The position numbers and the translations under genes are program-made. The notes under the pieces are model-generated. The model did not search any database and was not told the DNA's origin. It saw only the letters and a list, made by a program, of their open reading frames with translations. A stretch of 64,000 nt of DNA from Spirochaetota bacterium (GTDB lineage Bacteria; Spirochaetota; UBA4802; UBA5550): positions 62,001 to 126,000 of the forward strand of contig JALOTL010000004.1 of assembly GCA_025457915.1 (NCBI GenBank), read 5' to 3'. Positions 32,510 to 41,621 of the stretch are shown piece by piece (the first letter of the stretch is position 1; each line of letters begins with the position of its first letter).

Positions 32510-33040
32510 TTGAAATTCCATAAATCTTTAAATTTTTTATTTGTTATAATTCTACTCGGCATCATATCACTTTCCACGTCCTGCACGCAGAGCAAAAACA
32601 TAGTAACATATCTCGCCAAAGATGAAACAGTCATATATTTCATAAGGCCCTCGGACCTGAGCGGCGATAAAGCCGAAGCTGAAATCGATTTCACCTTAAA
32701 GCTTAAAAAAAAGAAATACAGCGATGTAATATGCAATTTTACGATCAAGGTTAAAAATATTCCATTCAACGATATTACATCAACGGAATTTAAAACCAAC
32801 GGCAAAACCTATCCCATTTCAAAACTGGTATTAATATTCAGGGAAAAAGGTGAAAACAAAATCAGATATAGCGGCGAAATGAAACATGAGGATTTTATTA
32901 AGCTTTTCGAGGCGGAGGACATATCATTTGTAATTACAACGGAAGAAACATCCAAGACACCGAAAACAACATACACGTTGAAACCCTGCGGGAATTTCAA
33001 AAATAGAGTGAAAGCGGCAAGAATAGAGTTTATTAATTAA
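32510..33040 (+). CDS. Lipoprotein of unknown function
   Basis: 176 residues from a TTG start at 32510, chosen because GAGGAACTGAA lies directly before it and because it begins a compact lipoprotein signal (MKFHKSLNFLFVIILLGIIS, then LSTSC). An earlier start at 32447 would fall inside the preceding terminator. The mature domain appears beta-rich: repeated segments such as FTLKLKKKKYSDVICNFTIKV and YPISKLVLIFREKGEN. No family is recognised. It belongs to the AT-rich cluster of small envelope proteins and converges on the FecR gene. Confidence 0.68.
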   Translation: MKFHKSLNFLFVIILLGIISLSTSCTQSKNIVTYLAKDETVIYFIRPSDLSGDKAEAEIDFTLKLKKKKYSDVICNFTIKVKNIPFNDITSTEFKTNGKTYPISKLVLIFREKGENKIRYSGEMKHEDFIKLFEAEDISFVITTEETSKTPKTTYTLKPCGNFKNRVKAARIEFIN

Positions 33041-33079
33041 AAAAAAGAGGGGCGCGATTAACGCGCCCCTCTTTTTTTT
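33041..33079. terminator. Bidirectional terminator between convergent lipoprotein genes
   Basis: A 16-bp stem (AAAAAAGAGGGGCGCG at 33041-33056 with 33062-33077), a 5-nt loop and T8 on one side with A-rich DNA on the other. It starts at the upstream stop and touches the FecR stop. Confidence 0.92.
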
Positions 33080-34034
33080 ACTTCTTCAAGTCAGACTTCA
33101 ATTTATCAACATCGGATTTCAATCCATCTATCATTTTCCTGGACTCCTCGGTCTGCTTCTTCGTGGCGTCGTTCGCCCTGTTCTTTTCGTCCTCGGTGGA
33201 AACGTTTGATCCGCCCTTTACGACCCCCTTTATCTCATCTATGTTCTTCTGGCTATCAGACTTGATTTTATCTATATTTTCTTTGTCTTCAGCCTTGCGC
33301 TTTTCAATCATCTCCTTGTTTTTCTGTTTTTGCTCAATCACTATCTTCCTGATCTCTTCACGCTGCTTCTCGAATCTTTCCTTTATGTCCCTGCGCATAT
33401 CGCTGATGTCCTTCAGGATGTTCTGGATATTCCTTTTATTTGCTTCCGAAAGGGCCTTCACGTTGAGTTCCTTGCCTTTTTCAACGACCACCTCCTGGTT
33501 TTCCTGTAAAACGACAGGTTTAACTTCAGGGGTCGCGGCATTTTCCACCTGCACTCTTCCGTTAAGGCAGGATACCGTGCTCTTGCCGCCTTCCTCGGAC
33601 ACAAGGAATTCGGTCCCCCTTACCGCTGCAACCGATGTCGGGGTCCCTATGATGTATTCATCATTTTTAGCCAGCTTTTTCGTTACCCTTGAAAAAAGCT
33701 TACCCTTCGTCACGTAATATTTCGCTTTCTCGGAATTGTCGGATGCAATGGTCAGCTGTTTGCTGATTTCCACTTCGGTGTTTTCAAGGACCTTGATGGC
33801 GTTTTCGCCGAAATATATATCGGCAACTGATTTACCGCCCGTCTGAATGGTCATGCCTTCTTTTATCACATCGCCGACCTGGGCCGTCGTTTTTTTGCCC
33901 TGGAACAGGATCTTCACGTCTCCGGCGATAAAGTTTATATAGCCTTCCATGATTATTGTATCATCCTGTTTTTTCTTGCAGTCCATGACGGCAAGCACCG
34001 TAATTATCAGTAAAAAATAAGCGATTTTCCTCAT
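33078..34034 (-). CDS. FecR-domain lipoprotein with C-terminal coiled coil
   Basis: 318 residues. The N-terminal signal has a relaxed lipobox (VMD-C19). Residues about 30-190 form a FecR-type domain: GDVKILFQGKKTTAQVGDVIKEGMTIQTGG, with the key piece IGTPTSVAAVRGTEFLV typical of the family. The rest (about 200-318) is a highly charged coiled coil, rich in Lys, Glu and Ile, which could extend across the periplasm. FecR-domain proteins without a sigma factor are frequent in spirochaetes and are thought to bind peptidoglycan or act as scaffolds; no sigma gene is adjacent. It has GGAGG before ATG and its own terminator. Confidence 0.85.
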   Translation of the reverse strand: MRKIAYFLLIITVLAVMDCKKKQDDTIIMEGYINFIAGDVKILFQGKKTTAQVGDVIKEGMTIQTGGKSVADIYFGENAIKVLENTEVEISKQLTIASDNSEKAKYYVTKGKLFSRVTKKLAKNDEYIIGTPTSVAAVRGTEFLVSEEGGKSTVSCLNGRVQVENAATPEVKPVVLQENQEVVVEKGKELNVKALSEANKRNIQNILKDISDMRRDIKERFEKQREEIRKIVIEQKQKNKEMIEKRKAEDKENIDKIKSDSQKNIDEIKGVVKGGSNVSTEDEKNRANDATKKQTEESRKMIDGLKSDVDKLKSDLKK

Positions 34035-34663
34035 ATAAACCTCCAGGTTTAAGCGTCTTTAACCTTTAAAGAATTAAAAATCAATTTTCATCTTATAAAA
34101 TCAAAAACGAAAAAATAAAACAATTGAACGGTATGCATATTCAGATATAACACCGTATCGATTTCGTCAAGAATAAATGAAACTCCCCTGGACTTTCAAT
34201 AATCTTTCACTTATTGCCGTTGATGTAAAATCCAGGCTTTCCGTTAATTAATAACACCGCCATTGTTTATTTTGATAAAAAAATAAAAGCAATAATAACT
34301 TCACGCTTAAATTTCATTAAAAAATCTTTTATTATTCTTAATTTTATCATTTAAAACAGGTTTTAATAAAAATCCCGATTTTAGTTTTATCCCATCACCT
34401 GATAAAAAAATAAAAAATGCATATAAATGTATAATTCTTTTTATTTGCGTATTAATATCCAGGCTTATTGCCGCCAGGTCAAAAACATTTATTGACAAAT
34501 CAAACCTTTTCAAAAAAATCCAGAGCAGACGGATTGATCGATATTATCCATGCGGTCAAATCCTGATTTTTCATCTTGATAATGACCCATAGGCGCCCGT
34601 GAACAGATCGACGTTTTTATCATGTGGTTTTAATGCATAATGATGCTTCATAACGGGGTTTAA
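34035..34663. other. Long AT-rich intergenic region upstream of hom
   Basis: 629 bp without a credible gene. It is AT-rich and has many stops in all frames. It must contain divergent promoters for the FecR gene and hom-thrC. No riboswitch, leader peptide with threonine codons, or strong hairpin was recognised, so threonine attenuation is not supported. Confidence 0.55.
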
Positions 34664-35959
34664 ATGAAAAAAATAAACATAGGATTAATAGGTTTCGGCA
34701 CGGTCGGAAACGGGGTTTACAGGACAATCCGGGACAACGGCTCATTAATATCCGACAGGTATAATATACAAATAAATCTTAAAAAAATCTGCGATATAAA
34801 CACCGCTATTTTAAAGGAAAATTGCGAGGGGCCGGAGCTTACTGACAAATGGAAGGATGTCGTGGAAGATCCGGAAATCGATACTGTTATCGAGCTGATT
34901 GGAGGATTGGAACCGGCCAAATCAATTATCCTTTCCGCCCTGAGAAACGGCAAAAACGTCGTTACGGCGAATAAAAAACTTCTGGCTGAAGAAGGCGGCG
35001 AGATTTTCAAGGCCGCCGATGAAAACGGACGGAGAATCGGATTCGAGGCCTCGGTGGGCGGAGGGATACCGTGCATACTCGCGCTGAGGTACGGGCTGGC
35101 CGCCAATAGAATTAAATCAGTGATGGGAATACTGAACGGCACGACGAATTACATACTGTCGATGATGGAAGATTCCGGAATCAGCTTTTCCAGGGCGCTG
35201 AAGGAGGCCCAGGAAAAAGGGTTCGCGGAGGCCGATCCGACATTCGACATCGAGGGGTATGACGCGGGTCATAAAATTTCAATTCTTGCGATGCTGGCGT
35301 TCAGCAAAAGGATAGATTTCAAGTCAATTCCAATGGAGGGGATATCCAAAATCAATAAAATCGACATCAAATACGCCAGGGAAATGGGGTACGTCATCAA
35401 GCTTCTCGGCATTGCTAAAATTATAAACGATTGCGCCGACGTAAGGGTGCATCTGACCATGCTTCCGGATAAGCACCCCCTTTCTTCCGTAAGGCTTGAA
35501 AACAACGCGGTCATGTTCGATTGCGATAAAACAGGTCCGATAACCCTTTACGGAAAAGGAGCCGGCGGCGATCCAACATCTTCCGCCATAGTCAGCGACG
35601 TACTGCATATATCCGAAACAACGGCCCCTGGTCCGGTATTTCGTTTTTCAGAAAACGAAACGAAATACCTGCTGCCGGGCGAAAGGATATCGCGTTATTA
35701 TCTGCGCATTCACACGGAGGACAGACCGGGTATCCTGTCCAGGATATCGGGCGTGCTAGGAAATTTTGAAATTTCCATCTCCTCTGTCATACAGGAAGAG
35801 GTGCACGACGGTCACGTTCCGCTGATAATATTGACCCACGAGGCGCAGGAGGAAGCGATGTTCAGCGCATTGAAGGAAATAAAAAAATTCCAGTTCGTTC
35901 ACGGCGACGTTATGCTGATACGGGTCGAAGACAACTTTATTTCCGGAGAGCAGAAATGA
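34664..35959 (+). CDS. hom: Homoserine dehydrogenase
   Basis: 431 residues, the length of the monofunctional enzyme with a regulatory tail. The NAD(P)-binding N-terminus is [13 protein letters not shown], the active-site lysine region is [15 protein letters not shown], and the substrate-site segment is [12 protein letters not shown] followed by [11 protein letters not shown]. The last ~80 residues are an ACT domain ([20 protein letters not shown]) that normally gives threonine feedback. It reduces aspartate semialdehyde to homoserine. The stop overlaps the thrC start by four bases (ATGA), so the two are translationally coupled. The kinase step (thrB) is not in the window. Confidence 0.96.
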   Translation: MKKINIGLIGFGTVGNGVYRTIRDNGSLISDRYNIQINLKKICDINTAILKENCEGPELTDKWKDVVEDPEIDTVIELIGGLEPAKSIILSALRNGKNVVTANKKLLAEEGGEIFKAADENGRRIGFEASVGGGIPCILALRYGLAANRIKSVMGILNGTTNYILSMMEDSGISFSRALKEAQEKGFAEADPTFDIEGYDAGHKISILAMLAFSKRIDFKSIPMEGISKINKIDIKYAREMGYVIKLLGIAKIINDCADVRVHLTMLPDKHPLSSVRLENNAVMFDCDKTGPITLYGKGAGGDPTSSAIVSDVLHISETTAPGPVFRFSENETKYLLPGERISRYYLRIHTEDRPGILSRISGVLGNFEISISSVIQEEVHDGHVPLIILTHEAQEEAMFSALKEIKKFQFVHGDVMLIRVEDNFISGEQK

Positions 35960-37293
35960 GCGAATACAGGTCGGTTTTCAGATGCATTTCGGGCTGCGGC
36001 GAGGAATACCCCTTAAATGAAGTGGTGTACAACTGCAAAAAATGCGGCAACCTCCTCGAGGTCCACCACGACATAGACAGGCTCAGGGACAAAAGCGGTT
36101 CCGAATGGAAGGAACTGTTCGACGGCAGGACCGGCACAACGAAATGGCCCTTCGGTAGCGGGGTATGGAGCAAAAAGGAATGGGTAATCCCCCAGATCGA
36201 CGACGACAGCATAATATCCATGTTCGAAGGCAATACCAACCTGTTCTGGGCGAAACGCTTCGGACAGATGCTCGGAATGAACAATCTGTGGGTCAAGATG
36301 TGCGGCAACACCCATACGGGTTCATTCAAGGACCTCGGCATGACCGTCCTTGTATCAATGGTCAACAGGATGATCAAGGAAGGAAAAAAAATTAAGGCCG
36401 TGGCCTGCGCGTCGACCGGGGACACCTCGGCGGCACTGGCCGCCTACGCGGCGTACGCCGGCATCCCATCCATCGTTTTTCTTCCCAGCAATAAAATCTC
36501 CGTGGCGCAGCTCGTTCAGCCCATGTCCAACGGCGCCGTCGTGCTCTCACTCGACACGGATTTCGACGGATGCATGAGGGTGGTCAGGGAGATTACAAGG
36601 GACGACAGCATTTACCTGGCCAACTCCATGAACTCGCTCAGAATAGAGGGTCAGAAGACCATTTCAATTGAAATAGTCCAGCAGTTCGACTGGGACGTGC
36701 CCGACACGATAATCATACCGGGCGGCAACCTGGGAAACGTCAGCGCTCTAGGCGGAGGATTTAAAATGATGCTGGATCTCGGCTTGATCAAAAAGAAGCC
36801 GAGGATAATTCTCGCCCAGGCCCAGAACGCCAATCCGCTCTATTTATCTTACCTGAGCGGCTTCAAAGAGTTTTCCCCGATGACGCCGAAAAAAACCCTG
36901 GCAAGCGCGATCCAGATAGGAGATCCCGTATCATATCAGAAAGCCGTTAAAAGCCTTAAAGAATTCGACGGCATAGTGGAACAGGCAAGCGAGGACGAGC
37001 TCGCAAACGCGTCAGCCATGGCAGACAGGACCGGCATGTATTCATGCCCGCATACCGGGGTGGCGCTTGCCGTACTGATTAAACTCGTTGAAAAGGGAAC
37101 CATATCCAAAAATGAAAAAACCGTTGTAATATCAACCGCCCATGGCCTTAAATTCTCCGAATTCAAGGTCGGCTACCACAAGCAGGAACTTAAAGACGTG
37201 GATTGCAGGTTTGCAAACATGCCTGTCGAATTGAAACCGGATGTCGATGAAATTAAAAAAGTCCTGGAAAATGAATTCAGAAAAAGGGCCTGA
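35956..37293 (+). CDS. thrC: Threonine synthase
   Basis: 445-residue PLP enzyme. The PLP-lysine is K125 in [34 protein letters not shown] and the phosphate-binding [16 protein letters not shown] follow the family. The N-terminus carries a four-cysteine zinc-ribbon-like element (C10, C14, C27, C30), seen in some threonine synthases. It converts phosphohomoserine to threonine. Encoded directly after hom with an ATGA overlap; it ends 3 bp from the convergent CsgG-barrel gene with no terminator hairpin visible between them. Confidence 0.96.
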   Translation: MSEYRSVFRCISGCGEEYPLNEVVYNCKKCGNLLEVHHDIDRLRDKSGSEWKELFDGRTGTTKWPFGSGVWSKKEWVIPQIDDDSIISMFEGNTNLFWAKRFGQMLGMNNLWVKMCGNTHTGSFKDLGMTVLVSMVNRMIKEGKKIKAVACASTGDTSAALAAYAAYAGIPSIVFLPSNKISVAQLVQPMSNGAVVLSLDTDFDGCMRVVREITRDDSIYLANSMNSLRIEGQKTISIEIVQQFDWDVPDTIIIPGGNLGNVSALGGGFKMMLDLGLIKKKPRIILAQAQNANPLYLSYLSGFKEFSPMTPKKTLASAIQIGDPVSYQKAVKSLKEFDGIVEQASEDELANASAMADRTGMYSCPHTGVALAVLIKLVEKGTISKNEKTVVISTAHGLKFSEFKVGYHKQELKDVDCRFANMPVELKPDVDEIKKVLENEFRKRA

Positions 37294-37296
37294 AAC

Positions 37297-38316
37297 CTAA
37301 AACCGCATCCCCGCCCCTATCATCATCGAGATGCAGGATACACTCCCGCCCTTTTCAAAAAAGTTACAGTATTCCATGTCCGTTTTGACCAGGATGGATT
37401 CCGTCACAGACATCTCCAGACCGGCACCCGCCATGAAAAACGGCTGGAATTTGCTCCTGTCAGTCCTTCCCAATTTTCCAAAATATGCGTAATAATCCAG
37501 GCTGTTGTAGCTGGCCCCTGCCGCCGCAATGGGACACAGGTGCAGTTTCCATATCGGTATCCTGTAGCCGGCCCCTATGAACATAGGCAGCATGGACGAA
37601 TGATCGACATTTTCAACCCTTCCCGGAAACCGATTATATACCAGTCCCGCCAGCAAGAAAAAATTCTTGATGAAAATATTCTCAAGGGCCGCATCGGCAC
37701 GTATCCCGTGTCCGGTTGAAGCAATGCCCCCGAGGTGCCCGATGGGAATGGAAAAAACATAACCGATGCTGAAGGATAAATCAATTTTTTCGATTCCAAG
37801 CCTTTTCTTTTCCAGTTTCCTTGCGACTCTCGCACTTATTTCCTCGGCCGAATTCCTCAGGCCGGACATTTCCACTGTATCAATGGTGTCTACGATTACA
37901 ACCGTTTTGGTTTTAACATCCACCACCTGTATGTTTATGGTATATTTATCCAGCTTGTCGACGCTCCCCATGACGACATAATCTGACGAAAGCAGCTCAC
38001 CTATGGCCGCGGCGCATTTTTCATCCTTGCATTCCTTCAGCTGGTTCTTCCTTTCGCTGACGATAAGTTCTATTTGAGTTCTTTCAAGCATTTCAAAGGA
38101 TCCCTTGCTGAAAAAGCTCATTTCAACGGTGTTCCTGATTATCTTCGCGATATCTTCACCTGTATTGTTTGCGCCGAAGTTGATAACTGCTATTCGCGGG
38201 GGCTTGTTCGCCCCGGGCTGTTCATCCGCGGCTGATGCCGGAAAACCGGAAACAATGAAGCAAATCAATGCAAATGCAGTGACTCGAAAAAACATATTTA
38301 AAAATAACCGATGCAT
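37297..38316 (-). CDS. Outer-membrane protein: CsgG-like domain fused to a beta-barrel
   Basis: 339 residues from the ATG at 38316, which has AGGA just upstream and begins the signal peptide (MHRLFLNMFFRVTAFALICF, cleavage near ASAA). Residues about 37-185 are a CsgG/TolB-N-like domain: PPRIAVINFGANNTGE, SFEMLERTQIELIVSE, and SDYVVMGSVDKLDKYTINIQ. The C-terminal ~150 residues alternate hydrophobic and polar residues with aromatic girdles and end in Phe (GAGMRF), typical of an 8-10 stranded outer-membrane barrel. It is the last gene of an operon with an ECF sigma factor and a membrane protein, suggesting an envelope-sensing or secretion role. No enzyme activity is expected. Confidence 0.78.
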   Translation of the reverse strand: MHRLFLNMFFRVTAFALICFIVSGFPASAADEQPGANKPPRIAVINFGANNTGEDIAKIIRNTVEMSFFSKGSFEMLERTQIELIVSERKNQLKECKDEKCAAAIGELLSSDYVVMGSVDKLDKYTINIQVVDVKTKTVVIVDTIDTVEMSGLRNSAEEISARVARKLEKKRLGIEKIDLSFSIGYVFSIPIGHLGGIASTGHGIRADAALENIFIKNFFLLAGLVYNRFPGRVENVDHSSMLPMFIGAGYRIPIWKLHLCPIAAAGASYNSLDYYAYFGKLGRTDRSKFQPFFMAGAGLEMSVTESILVKTDMEYCNFFEKGGSVSCISMMIGAGMRF

Positions 38317-38376
38317 ATAATTTTCCTGCAACTTCCTGTCCGGATGAAAAAAAACCCGGTGATCCATTAAAAAAAT

Positions 38377-39117
38377 TCATTTAATCTTTTCAGCAATTCT
38401 TGATGATATGCTCTGACAGGCCCTGTCCAGCTCATCAAGAGTATTGATATTCTCCGAAGTATAATAGATAATCTTCGAATCCTTGATGTTTACCAGCCTG
38501 GCGCTTATCATATAGCCATTATTCAGGTATTCAATAGACCCCATCAGAAGAACGCCGGCCTTCTTCCTGCCCTTCCTGAAATTGACAACCCTGTCGCTTC
38601 CGGTAATCGATGAAAGCTTTTCATAAATAAGATCGCCGGTCTCGGCCGCCCTTGATGCCGGCACATTGACGCCCATGAACTGCTGAACGCCCACCCTGTC
38701 GCTATCCGAAACTGCATCGCTGTCCGGCCCGGCCTTATCGATTTTATTCCCCGCGGGAAATAGATCAATAGCGCCCTTATTACCGTCCAGGATTTCGACC
38801 TTTTCCTGGATTTTCCCGCTGAAGTATCCCCTGCCCAGCAGATATAACCCCGCGGTGGTGAAGGAAATTATTATAACCGCCGAAACGGTCAGGATGACGG
38901 CCGTCTTGACAATGGTCACTCCGAAACCGATCCTTTTAAGATAAAAGAAGAGGTTGGAAAGCAGACCGAAAAGCACGGAATACACCCCGGCCTTCTTCAT
39001 TATCTTTTTAAACTGGCGGCCCTTGTTTTCCCTTATATGGGCCTGAACCTCGGCAGGAACGGGTTTATCAAGCCTGGATTTCTTTATGAGTTCGCGAAGA
39101 ATATCGTTATTATTCAT
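38377..39117 (-). CDS. Single-pass membrane protein, probable anti-sigma factor with CsgG-like periplasmic domain
   Basis: 246 residues. The first ~60 residues are cytoplasmic and basic. One strong transmembrane segment follows (VKTAVILTVSAVIIISFTTA, ~70-90), then a periplasmic domain. It starts within the last codons of the ECF sigma gene (ATGA-type overlap), the usual place for an anti-sigma factor. The periplasmic part GVLLMGSIEYLNNGYMISAR... and ...LDRACQSISSRIAEKIK parallels the CsgG-like domain of the next gene's product (VVMGSVDKLDKYTINIQ... and ...SAEEISARVARKLEK). No known anti-sigma fold or zinc motif was seen, so the regulatory role is inferred from position. Confidence 0.7.
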   Translation of the reverse strand: MNNNDILRELIKKSRLDKPVPAEVQAHIRENKGRQFKKIMKKAGVYSVLFGLLSNLFFYLKRIGFGVTIVKTAVILTVSAVIIISFTTAGLYLLGRGYFSGKIQEKVEILDGNKGAIDLFPAGNKIDKAGPDSDAVSDSDRVGVQQFMGVNVPASRAAETGDLIYEKLSSITGSDRVVNFRKGRKKAGVLLMGSIEYLNNGYMISARLVNIKDSKIIYYTSENINTLDELDRACQSISSRIAEKIK

Positions 39118-39632
39118 AGAAGATCCTCCAGGCTCTTGATCCCCTTTTTCCCAAGATAGCTCACAAGCCTGCCTGCGATCTTGTTGTATTTATACCTGAC
39201 CTGCCTCACGGAAAATCCCAGCTGCCCTGCCGCCTCCTCATAGGTAAAATTAAAGATCGCGACCAAATCGAAAAGGATCTTGTCCGATTCGTCCTCGAAG
39301 TTGTCCATGTTTTCAATGGCTTCCGTCAGGATGATCCGTATGTCCTTGAAACCATTGACATATGAAAGCGACGCGTCCTGCAGCATCTCTTCGACGTCCT
39401 CAACATCTGGATGCTTCTTTCTGTAATATGTCAGCAGTTCAAATTTCATGGCGCCGTAAAGCCACTTCCGATGATTTTCAATAGTATCGATCTTCTCGTA
39501 AAACTTGATGAAGATCTCCTGGCAAATATCTTCCGCATCTTCAACGCGGGAAACCTTGGAAAAAACGGCGCTGAAAATCAGAGGATAATAATCGTTGTAA
39601 GCCTCGGCGAAATCCCTTTTTTTCCAGGACAT
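39114..39632 (-). CDS. ECF sigma factor
   Basis: 172 residues from the ATG at 39632; a TTG immediately upstream is an alternative. Region 2: YYPLIFSAVFSKVSRVEDAEDICQEIF, a clear ECF pattern with EDICQEIFIKFYEK, then HRKWLYGAMKFELLTYYRKK. Region 4 is in the C-terminal third: LFDLVAIFNFTYEEAAGQLGFSVRQVRYKYNKI, a helix-turn-helix. The downstream membrane gene overlaps its stop by four bases, so the pair is coupled. The 126 bp upstream may hold an autoregulated promoter; no consensus was identified. Confidence 0.88.
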   Translation of the reverse strand: MSWKKRDFAEAYNDYYPLIFSAVFSKVSRVEDAEDICQEIFIKFYEKIDTIENHRKWLYGAMKFELLTYYRKKHPDVEDVEEMLQDASLSYVNGFKDIRIILTEAIENMDNFEDESDKILFDLVAIFNFTYEEAAGQLGFSVRQVRYKYNKIAGRLVSYLGKKGIKSLEDLL

Positions 39633-39761
39633 CAATAAACGACCTGTTCTATTAATTTAGCGTTAATTTTTGATGAAAAAAGACAAAAAAAATTTAAAAA
39701 ACTGACTTTTATCATGCAATACTTTTTTCATGTAGCTCTAAAAAAGTGACATTTAATATTC

Positions 39762-41621
39762 TTAATCAACAGCAAAAATACTCCTCTCCATTTTTAACAG
39801 GATCTTCCTGTTATAAATGGACCCCTCGAGCAGTCCCCTGTATAGAAAATTCGACCTTTTGGCTACAATCTGCTCTTCCGTAAGGGCGGCATCGGACTCG
39901 TCAAGATCGTAGCCCTCGGTTATGGTATGAATAGTTTTCTGTATGCTTATTCCTATCATTTCCTTTACTGATTTCCTGGATTCAACGGCCCTGTCCGCAT
40001 CCGACAGTTTAGCGACCAGGTATTCGATCTTTCCCCTGTCGCCGCCCTTTTTCATCAGCGAACAAAGGCTTTCGGAATGATCCACCGCTTTCCTTAAAAC
40101 CGGCACCAGGGAATCAATCTCCTCCAGCATTTTCCTTATTTTTGAAGAAAGAATATTTTTCACATCCATTCCCGCCGAAGCGGCGGATACGGATGCCAGT
40201 ATCTCCTCAATCCTTTCGCCTGGAGAAGGGCCTTCGATCGTAATTTCGACATCGTCCTGGGAGACCTGTTTGACGCCCGGGATCCTCACGCCGTCGAAAG
40301 TTGCGTTGAAAAGCGACGGGTCGTTCCTCCTTTCAAACCAGTTCATGAAGATCAGCATTTTCTGGTTGGTCCTTATCCGTGCCGTCCTGATTCCTTTCAT
40401 GTAAACCGGCGGAAGGGCGGAAAGCTGGCGCCTGTTGAACATCTCCGCCGTGAACGTCCTTGAAGTCTTCAGGTGCATCTGTTCGTCCAGGTATGATCCC
40501 CTGGCATGGGCGAGCCCGCGGGTAAACCCGAGGTCCTGCCCGACCATGATTACCTGCCCGGCACCGATGCGCCTGGCGAAGTCATAGGCGTTGGTCGATA
40601 CCGAGCCGCCGTGAAGTACCTCGCCCTTTTCACCGACCGAGTCCTCGATCCACTTCATGGCCTTGAATGCCACGCCGAACATGGCGATCCGGCCCCTGTA
40701 AAGGTTCAGCGCCGAAGGATGGACCGTCGGGTCCGCCACAAGCACACATCCGGATTCCGCCACACCCTCAAAATACCTTGCGTTTACGACCTGGGGATCG
40801 ACCACCAGGCAGAAATGAGGCGCTATGCCGTGCCTTTCAAGGATTTTATAGGCCGTGTCTACCGCGATAATGACGGCCCTCCCGGAATTTCTTCTTATGA
40901 ATTCGATGCTTTCCGGCAGGCTGGGTCCCGCGGCAACCACTATCGCGGCAGCGCCGTTGAATTTTCCATAAAAAATATTCGCTCCGGGGCAGGACACGAA
41001 TCTGCCTGCGTTCCTGGCTATGTTCGCGCTCCATATCTTCTCGAATTTCGCCAGGGTCGCTATATTGACTTCCTTGGTGGAAACGTACGACCTGGCCATT
41101 TCAAACATGTTGGAATAGTAATCCGGGTAAAGCTGGTGCGATCCCCTGTGGGTGACGAATCCGATGTTCAGAGATGATTTACCCCTGAGGGACGATGCCA
41201 TTTCCTCCTCGTCGGGGTCGACGAGCAGCATAAGCCTGTGATCGGAAAGCATTCCCGAAAGGTCCCTTGCCCCGAGCGCGCTTTTTATCATGTCCGCGCG
41301 TTTTTCAATGACCAGCAGCGACGATTCCCTTCCCATTTTCGCGAGCAGGGCCTCGACGTGGTATGCGTATCCGAAACCGAAGACTATCACGAGATCGTGC
41401 TTCGCAGCGTCGATCTCGCCGCACAGCCTTTCCGCCTCGATGACGGGATCGAACCGGCTGTGCACGAAAAATTTTTTTCCGCCGGCCTCTACGACCGGCA
41501 CCGGCCCGCCGTCCCTCGATTCAACCGCGGTGATGTCCGCCGGGTCCGGGGAGGAAACAACCCTTCCCGATATCGAGGGGTGGAATGAACCCAGCGCCTT
41601 TATATTATTCCCGACCGTCAT
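39762..41621 (-). CDS. DUF115 (Maf/MptE-like) motility-associated glycosyltransferase-family protein
   Basis: 619 residues. The central region contains AAIVVAAGPSLPESIEFIRRN, VIIAVDTAYKILERHGIAPHF and CLVVDPQ, the hallmark of the DUF115/MptE-like (6-hydroxymethylpterin pyrophosphokinase MptE-related) fold. GSVSTNAYDFARRIGAGQVIMVGQDLGFT is also typical. Related Maf proteins attach nonulosonic acids to flagellin in Campylobacter, Clostridium and others. A flagellin-glycosylation role is therefore plausible for this flagellated organism, but no pse/leg biosynthesis genes are nearby. It overlaps the end of the PBP gene by 17 bp, with GGAG placed inside that gene, so they are co-transcribed. Confidence 0.8.
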   Translation of the reverse strand: MTVGNNIKALGSFHPSISGRVVSSPDPADITAVESRDGGPVPVVEAGGKKFFVHSRFDPVIEAERLCGEIDAAKHDLVIVFGFGYAYHVEALLAKMGRESSLLVIEKRADMIKSALGARDLSGMLSDHRLMLLVDPDEEEMASSLRGKSSLNIGFVTHRGSHQLYPDYYSNMFEMARSYVSTKEVNIATLAKFEKIWSANIARNAGRFVSCPGANIFYGKFNGAAAIVVAAGPSLPESIEFIRRNSGRAVIIAVDTAYKILERHGIAPHFCLVVDPQVVNARYFEGVAESGCVLVADPTVHPSALNLYRGRIAMFGVAFKAMKWIEDSVGEKGEVLHGGSVSTNAYDFARRIGAGQVIMVGQDLGFTRGLAHARGSYLDEQMHLKTSRTFTAEMFNRRQLSALPPVYMKGIRTARIRTNQKMLIFMNWFERRNDPSLFNATFDGVRIPGVKQVSQDDVEITIEGPSPGERIEEILASVSAASAGMDVKNILSSKIRKMLEEIDSLVPVLRKAVDHSESLCSLMKKGGDRGKIEYLVAKLSDADRAVESRKSVKEMIGISIQKTIHTITEGYDLDESDAALTEEQIVAKRSNFLYRGLLEGSIYNRKILLKMERSIFAVD

